From G965222535 sp965222535 (GTDB taxonomy: Bacteria; Pseudomonadota; Gammaproteobacteria; HK1): 64,000 nucleotides of DNA. The position numbers and the translations under genes were made by a program. Within the stretch, counting starts at the first letter, position 1, and each line of letters opens with the position of its first letter. The notes under the pieces are model-generated. The model was not told the DNA's origin and searched no databases. It saw nothing but the letters and a program-made list of their open reading frames with translations. Positions 59,972 through 64,000 of the stretch are shown piece by piece. The stretch covers positions 1,302,001-1,366,000 of the forward strand of contig OZ244957.1 in the NCBI GenBank assembly GCA_965222535.1, in the 5' to 3' direction.

Positions 59972-60109
59972 GGCACCTCAGAAAACTAGCTTCGTTAGCT
60001 TTCCGAGGTGCCGTCTATTGGGGGAAGGGATATAAATCAATGGCTTATGTTACAGGGAATCATGCCCCTTTCCCAAAACCCTATCCCGTTGCCATTTTTC
60101 GAGGTTCCC
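59972..60109 (+). repeat. Family A repeat, copy f (complete)
   Basis: Complete: GGCACCTCAGAAAACTAGCT / CGTTAGCTTTCCGAGGTGCC, GTCTATTGGGGGAAGGGATA, core GGCTTATGTTACAGG, CATGCCCCTTTCCCAAAACC, and TTTTTCGAGGTTCCC. It starts at the base after the cobS stop codon and ends 40 bases before ppk. Confidence 0.93.
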
Positions 60110-60149
60110 GATAGTCTGTTCAGCATCAACTACAGGGTTTGCGCATATC

Positions 60150-62213
60150 ATGGACTTAAACGACACATCGCTATATATCAGCCAGGAATTGAGCCAGCTT
60201 GAGTTTAATCGGCGGGTATTGGAACAGGCCTGTGATGAGAGCGTGCCATTGCTCGAACGCTTGCGTTTTCTGTGCATCGTCAGCTCAAATATGGACGAGT
60301 TTTTTGAGGTGCGGGTGGCTGGCTTGATGCACCGCATCGACTACGGCGCGGCACAGACAAGCGCCGATAGTCTAAGTCCAAGTCAAAATCTTAACTGTAT
60401 CGCCACAGTTGCCGATGATCTGGTGCGCAAGCAGTATTCCCTGCTGAATGACACCTTGCTGCCAGCCCTGCAACACCAAGGCGTACGCTTCTCGCGCCGC
60501 GGGGAATGGGATGACAAGCAACAGGCTTGGGTACGGCGCTATTTTGAGCAGCAGATCCTGCCCATCGTCAGCCCGATTCGCCTTGATCCATCCCACCCAT
60601 TTCCGCGCGTACGCAACAAGAGCCTGCACTTCATCGTGCAGTTGGAGGGCGAAGATGTGTTCGGCCGTCCAGGTGGGATGGCAGTTGCCCAGGCACCGCG
60701 ACCACTGCCGCGCCTGATACAACTGCCGCCTGAGATCGCCAGCAGCCCGTTCGAGTTCGTCTTTTTGTCATCGGTCATTCACGCCCAGGTCAGCGACCTG
60801 TTTCCCGGCCTTCGCGTCTCTGGTTGTTATCAGTTTCGCGTTACGCGCAACAGCGAATTGTTTGTCGATGAAGAAGAAGTCGATGACCTGCTAAGAGCGC
60901 TGGAGGGCGAACTGCCATCGCGCCGTTACGGCGATTCGGTGCGTCTTGAAGTCGCCGACAATTGCCCAGATGAGGTGCTGGAGTATTTGTTGCAGCAGTT
61001 CAATGTCCATCGCCAGATGGTGTTTCGCGTCAATGGCCCGGTAAATCTGCACCGCCTGATGGCGTTGCCCGATTTGGTCGATCGACCGGATCTAAAATGG
61101 TCAAGCTATGTGCCACACTTGCCGGCGCGTTTGTCACAACCGAACCATTTATTCGACCTCATCCGCAAACAGGATATTCTGCTGCACCACCCGTTTGAAT
61201 CGTTCGCGCCGATCATCGACTTGGTGCGCCAGTCGGCGATCGACAGCAACGTCCTGGCGATAAAACAGACCTTGTACCGCACCGGCAGCGAATCGGTGAT
61301 CGTCAACGGACTAGTCCAAGCGGCGCGCGCCGGCAAAGAAGTGACGGTGGTTATCGAGTTGCGTGCGCGCTTTGATGAAGAGGCCAACATCTCCCTCGCT
61401 TCGCGCCTGCAAGAAGCCGGTGCGCACGTGGTGTACGGGATTGTTGGCCATAAAACACACGCCAAAATGATGCTCATCGTGCGCCGCGAAAATAATAGCC
61501 TCAGACGCTATGCTCACCTCGGCACCGGTAACTACCACGCCCGTACCGCCAGGATCTACACCGATTACGGGTTGCTGACGGCAAATCCCGAAATCTGCGA
61601 GGACGTCCACAAGATATTCATGGAGTTAACCAGCCTCGGTGCCTCGCTGCCCTTGACTCATCTGCTGCAATCACCGTTCACCTTGCACCACGATCTGCAT
61701 CAACTGATAAACACCGAGATCGAAAATGCAACGCAAAAGCGACCAGCGCGCATCATCGTCAAAATCAATGCCTTGATCGAAAAGCGGCTCATCAAGGATC
61801 TATACCGTGCTTCAGCAGCGGGGGTTGATATCGATCTGATCGTGCGCGGCATGTGCGCTCTGCGGCCGGGCGTGCCGGGCATATCGGATAACATCCGGGT
61901 GCATTCAATCATTGGCCGATTCCTTGAACATTCACGGGTTTACTATTTTGAGAACGGCGGTACGCCAAAGGTGTTTTGCGCCAGCGCCGACTGGATGGAT
62001 CGCAACCTGTATCGGCGCGTTGAGGTGTGCTTCCCGATCCTTGACCCTCAGCTGCGCCAACGCATCGTTGAACAGGGGCTACAATACTACCTAGACGACA
62101 ACCTGCAAGCGTGGTGCCTCAACACCGATGGCACATGGATACGCCGTCAAGTGGAAGGCAATGCCCCGGCGCAAAGCGCGCAGCAGCGCTTGCTGGAGAC
62201 GCTGGCGGAGTAA
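60150..62213 (+). CDS. ppk: Polyphosphate kinase 1
   Basis: A 687-residue polyphosphate kinase 1, which polymerises ATP's gamma phosphate into polyphosphate. YISQELSQLEFNRRVLEQACDESVPLLERLRFLCIVSSNMDEFFEVRVAGL is the N-terminal signature, GIVGHKTHAKMMLIVRR the catalytic histidine segment, HLGTGNYHARTARIYTDYGLLTANPEICEDV the second catalytic region, and GRFLEHSRVYYFENGG the C-terminal one. Polyphosphate storage fits a sulfur bacterium's energy economy. It begins 40 bases past family A copy f. Confidence 0.97.
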   Translation: MDLNDTSLYISQELSQLEFNRRVLEQACDESVPLLERLRFLCIVSSNMDEFFEVRVAGLMHRIDYGAAQTSADSLSPSQNLNCIATVADDLVRKQYSLLNDTLLPALQHQGVRFSRRGEWDDKQQAWVRRYFEQQILPIVSPIRLDPSHPFPRVRNKSLHFIVQLEGEDVFGRPGGMAVAQAPRPLPRLIQLPPEIASSPFEFVFLSSVIHAQVSDLFPGLRVSGCYQFRVTRNSELFVDEEEVDDLLRALEGELPSRRYGDSVRLEVADNCPDEVLEYLLQQFNVHRQMVFRVNGPVNLHRLMALPDLVDRPDLKWSSYVPHLPARLSQPNHLFDLIRKQDILLHHPFESFAPIIDLVRQSAIDSNVLAIKQTLYRTGSESVIVNGLVQAARAGKEVTVVIELRARFDEEANISLASRLQEAGAHVVYGIVGHKTHAKMMLIVRRENNSLRRYAHLGTGNYHARTARIYTDYGLLTANPEICEDVHKIFMELTSLGASLPLTHLLQSPFTLHHDLHQLINTEIENATQKRPARIIVKINALIEKRLIKDLYRASAAGVDIDLIVRGMCALRPGVPGISDNIRVHSIIGRFLEHSRVYYFENGGTPKVFCASADWMDRNLYRRVEVCFPILDPQLRQRIVEQGLQYYLDDNLQAWCLNTDGTWIRRQVEGNAPAQSAQQRLLETLAE

Positions 62214-62351
62214 GCACCTTCTGTTGTCCTTCTCCTCCCGCCGCTACCCATCCCTTTGCGCGTGCGATGCCGCGCCTCGCGCTACCCCGCACGCGGTGTC
62301 GTTGCGCTGGCGCTTGATCACAAAAGCTGACCCGCCGAGTGAAAAACTTTG

Positions 62352-63737
62352 ATGACCGACCTGCATGTCGTAATCCTCGCGGCGGGCAACAGCCGCCGCA
62401 TGCGCTCGGCGACCCCCAAAGTCGTACACCACTTAGCCGGTAAGCCGTTGCTGGCGCATGTCGTTGACGCGGCACGGCGCCTAGGGGAGGCTCACATCCA
62501 TATCGTCTGTGGTCGCCAGCAGCCGCGGCTGGCGCAAGCGCTGGCACCCTTATCTCTTCCTCCCGATGCACTCAGTTGGGTGCCACAGGCGATGCAATTG
62601 GGCACTGCCAATGCGCTTGCTCAGGCGATGCCGGCGATTCCGTCCGCAACCACAACGCTGGTGCTCTACGGCGATGTGCCGTTGCTCGATAGCGATACGC
62701 TGAAAGCAGCGGTCGCGGCAACCGCCACCGGAGCCCTTGGCCTTGTGACGGTAGCGCTTGACGATGCAAGCGGTTATGGTCGCGTGGTGCGTGCGCACGA
62801 TGGTGCGGTGCAGTGCATCATTGAAGACAAAGACGCGAGTCCTGAAGAACGCACGATCAGCGAAGTCAGCACCGGCATTCTCGCGGCGCGCAGTGGAACC
62901 CTAGCGGCCTGGCTGCGGCGCGTGGATAACCACAACGCCCAACGGGAGTATTATCTGACCGATGTGATCGCCTTAGCGGTTGCTGACGGGATCGCGGTGC
63001 AGACGATTCGCGCTGCTACCGCAGAGTCGGTCGCCGGAGTCAACGATCGCGCTCAGTTAGCGCGCCTTGAGCGCTATGCGCAGCAACAAACCGCCCAGCG
63101 TCTGATGTGGCACGGTGTAACGCTTGCCGATCCAGCGCGCTTTGACGTACGCGGTGAGGTCGATATCGCCCCCGATGTGTTCATCGACATCAACGTCGTG
63201 TTGGAAGGGAAAGTCACTCTCGGCAGCGGGGGAACCATCGGCCCCCACAGCGTTATTCAGGATTCCGCAATCGGTAGCAATACGCGCATTTTGGCCCACT
63301 GCCATATCGCTGGGGCGCAGATCGGCAGCGATTGTTGCATCGGCCCCTTCGCCCGCTTGCGACCAGGTACCATACTCGGCGACGGCGTTCATGTCGGTAA
63401 TTTTGTCGAGATCAAACACAGCAACATCGGCGACCATTCCAAAGCCAACCACCTCAGCTACCTCGGCGATGCGCGCATCGGTAGCGAAGTCAACATCGGC
63501 GCGGGTACCATCACCTGCAACTACGACGGCGTTGACAAACACCCAACGGAGATAAAAGACGGTGCCTTCATCGGCTCCGGCTGCGAACTGGTGGCACCCA
63601 TCACGGTCGGCAAAGGCGCTACGGTCGGTGCCGGCTCAACCCTAAGCAAAGACGTTGCCGCCGATTCCCTAACATTCAACCGCGCCCCGGTGCAAACACT
63701 CAAGCGCTGGCAGCGCCCACGCAAGAAACCCGTCTAG
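62352..63737 (+). CDS. glmU: Bifunctional GlmU (acetyltransferase/uridylyltransferase)
   Basis: A 461-residue enzyme making UDP-GlcNAc for peptidoglycan and LPS. The N-terminal uridyltransferase starts VVILAAGNSRRMRSATPKVVHHLAGKPLLAHVV, with the usual LAAGxGTRM changed to LAAGNSRRM. QLGTANALAQAMP, GDVPLLDSDTL and ISEVSTGILAA follow. The C-terminal left-handed beta-helix has VTLGSGGTIGPHSVIQDSAIGSNTRILAHC...GDHSKANHLSYLGDARIGSEVNIGAGTITCNYDGVDKHPTEI. TTG at 62349 precedes ATG 62352. Next to it glmS would be expected, but an AAA ATPase follows. Confidence 0.95.
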   Translation: MTDLHVVILAAGNSRRMRSATPKVVHHLAGKPLLAHVVDAARRLGEAHIHIVCGRQQPRLAQALAPLSLPPDALSWVPQAMQLGTANALAQAMPAIPSATTTLVLYGDVPLLDSDTLKAAVAATATGALGLVTVALDDASGYGRVVRAHDGAVQCIIEDKDASPEERTISEVSTGILAARSGTLAAWLRRVDNHNAQREYYLTDVIALAVADGIAVQTIRAATAESVAGVNDRAQLARLERYAQQQTAQRLMWHGVTLADPARFDVRGEVDIAPDVFIDINVVLEGKVTLGSGGTIGPHSVIQDSAIGSNTRILAHCHIAGAQIGSDCCIGPFARLRPGTILGDGVHVGNFVEIKHSNIGDHSKANHLSYLGDARIGSEVNIGAGTITCNYDGVDKHPTEIKDGAFIGSGCELVAPITVGKGATVGAGSTLSKDVAADSLTFNRAPVQTLKRWQRPRKKPV

Positions 63738-63778
63738 CCTCCCCCGCCAAACCTGCCTTAGCCCCACCGAGAGCGAAC

Positions 63779-64000
63779 ATGCACTTTACTCGGCTCCAAT
63801 TAAAAAACTGGCGAAACTTCACCGCCATCGATCTACCGCTGCAACGGCGCGTTTTCATTATCGGCAACAACGGCTTAGGCAAATCCAACCTGCTGGATGC
63901 GTTGCGCTTTTTACGCGACATCGCCAAAGAAAAAGGCGGAGGATTGCAAGAAGCGATCGACAAGCGCGGTGGGATTGGCCAGATCCGCTCGCTGTTTGCC
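63779..64000 (+). CDS. AAA ATPase, C-terminus outside window
   Basis: About 74 residues are visible: MHFTRLQLKNWRNFTAIDLPLQRRVFIIGNNGLGKSNLLDALRFLRDIAKEKGGGLQEAIDKRGGI. LKNWRNF and GNNGLGKSN (Walker A) identify a RecF/AAA_21-type ATPase. The predicted nucleotide-binding start is the same in DNA-repair SMC-like proteins and in several defence ATPases (OLD-like, AriA-like), so its role is open. GAGAG precedes the ATG at 63779. Confidence 0.75.
   Translation, partial: MHFTRLQLKNWRNFTAIDLPLQRRVFIIGNNGLGKSNLLDALRFLRDIAKEKGGGLQEAIDKRGGIGQIRSLFA

Noticed and set aside
19923..60109. Integron-like attC array (hairpins next to stop codons)
   Set aside because: Some A-type hairpins sit next to stop codons like attC sites, but the ends are CACCTCG/CGAGGTG without the AAC/GTT core, no integrase gene is seen, and the flanked genes are core metabolism in mixed orientations.
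781..60109. CRISPR array
   Set aside because: Repeats are far apart, irregular and lack equal spacers; no cas gene is present.

Overview
The window looks like chromosome of a sulfur-oxidising gammaproteobacterium. Evidence: an aprB-aprA pair for APS reductase of the sulfur-oxidising type (49789-52339), a cytochrome c4-like diheme protein, polyphosphate kinase, heme A synthase, and a gammaproteobacterial pcnB-folK neighbourhood. The species cannot be fixed from this sequence. Most genes are single-copy housekeeping genes, but the spaces between them are filled with repeats and broken transposases, which gives the picture of a chromosome shaped by small mobile repeats.

Layout. 1-1566: a SIR2-like gene cut by the left edge, a B repeat and an IS66 remnant. 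1567-7817: orphan PhnD-like binding protein, methylmalonyl-CoA mutase, a TraT-like lipoprotein. 8148-10454: groESL behind a CIRCE operator, with a clear terminator. 10603-14501: Fe-S oxidoreductase/DUF3501 pair, DUF547 protein, a membrane-tailed orphan. 14763-24190: metY-hydrolase-chorismate-mutase-like operon, folK, pcnB, type-4 UDG, pssA, sixA, ctaA, tRNA-Leu(CAA). 25067-32343: WD40-like lipoprotein, FkbM methyltransferase, then the glycine cleavage operon gcvT-gcvH-gcvP behind a tandem glycine riboswitch. 33994-39624: ltaE, thiE, hemL, a ParB-like protein, an M48 lipoprotein. 39740-44032: a complete IS256-type element followed directly by a compact four-gene cassette (di-iron oxidase-like, Nmad2-like, XRE-ImmA protease, PIN nuclease). 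44865-48478: a PilM/PilO-like pair and a 2OG-Fe(II) oxygenase broken by an amber codon. 49789-63737: aprBA, cytochrome c4, dsbA, thiS-thiG, trmB, truB, bepA, cobS, ppk1, glmU. 63779-64000: start of an AAA ATPase cut by the right edge.

Two families of non-coding repeats dominate the intergenic DNA. Family A (about 140-150 bp, about a dozen and a half full, partial or hairpin-only copies) has terminal inverted repeats GGGAACCTCGAAAAA, an internal GGGGGAAGG/CCTTCCCCC stem, and at one end a hairpin whose inner stem differs from copy to copy. Copies lie within 0-20 bases of start or stop codons of several genes (ltaE on both sides, cobS, the ParB-like gene, the 38758 protease gene, dsbA, gcvP), may supply the Shine-Dalgarno of ltaE and the N-terminus of PcnB, and end the coding frame of a small lipoprotein. 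Family B (about 400-440 bp) has terminal repeats around TATACYGGTRTTACTTGAAG and a central palindrome replaced by unrelated palindromes in different copies. Both look like non-autonomous elements; no matching transposase is visible here.

The best candidate for an undescribed system is the 41136-44032 cassette: four tightly coupled genes with metal-oxidase, nucleic-acid-modification-associated, regulatory-protease and nuclease signatures, bounded by an IS and by truncated gene debris. All family assignments come from reading the sequence; no database search was possible.
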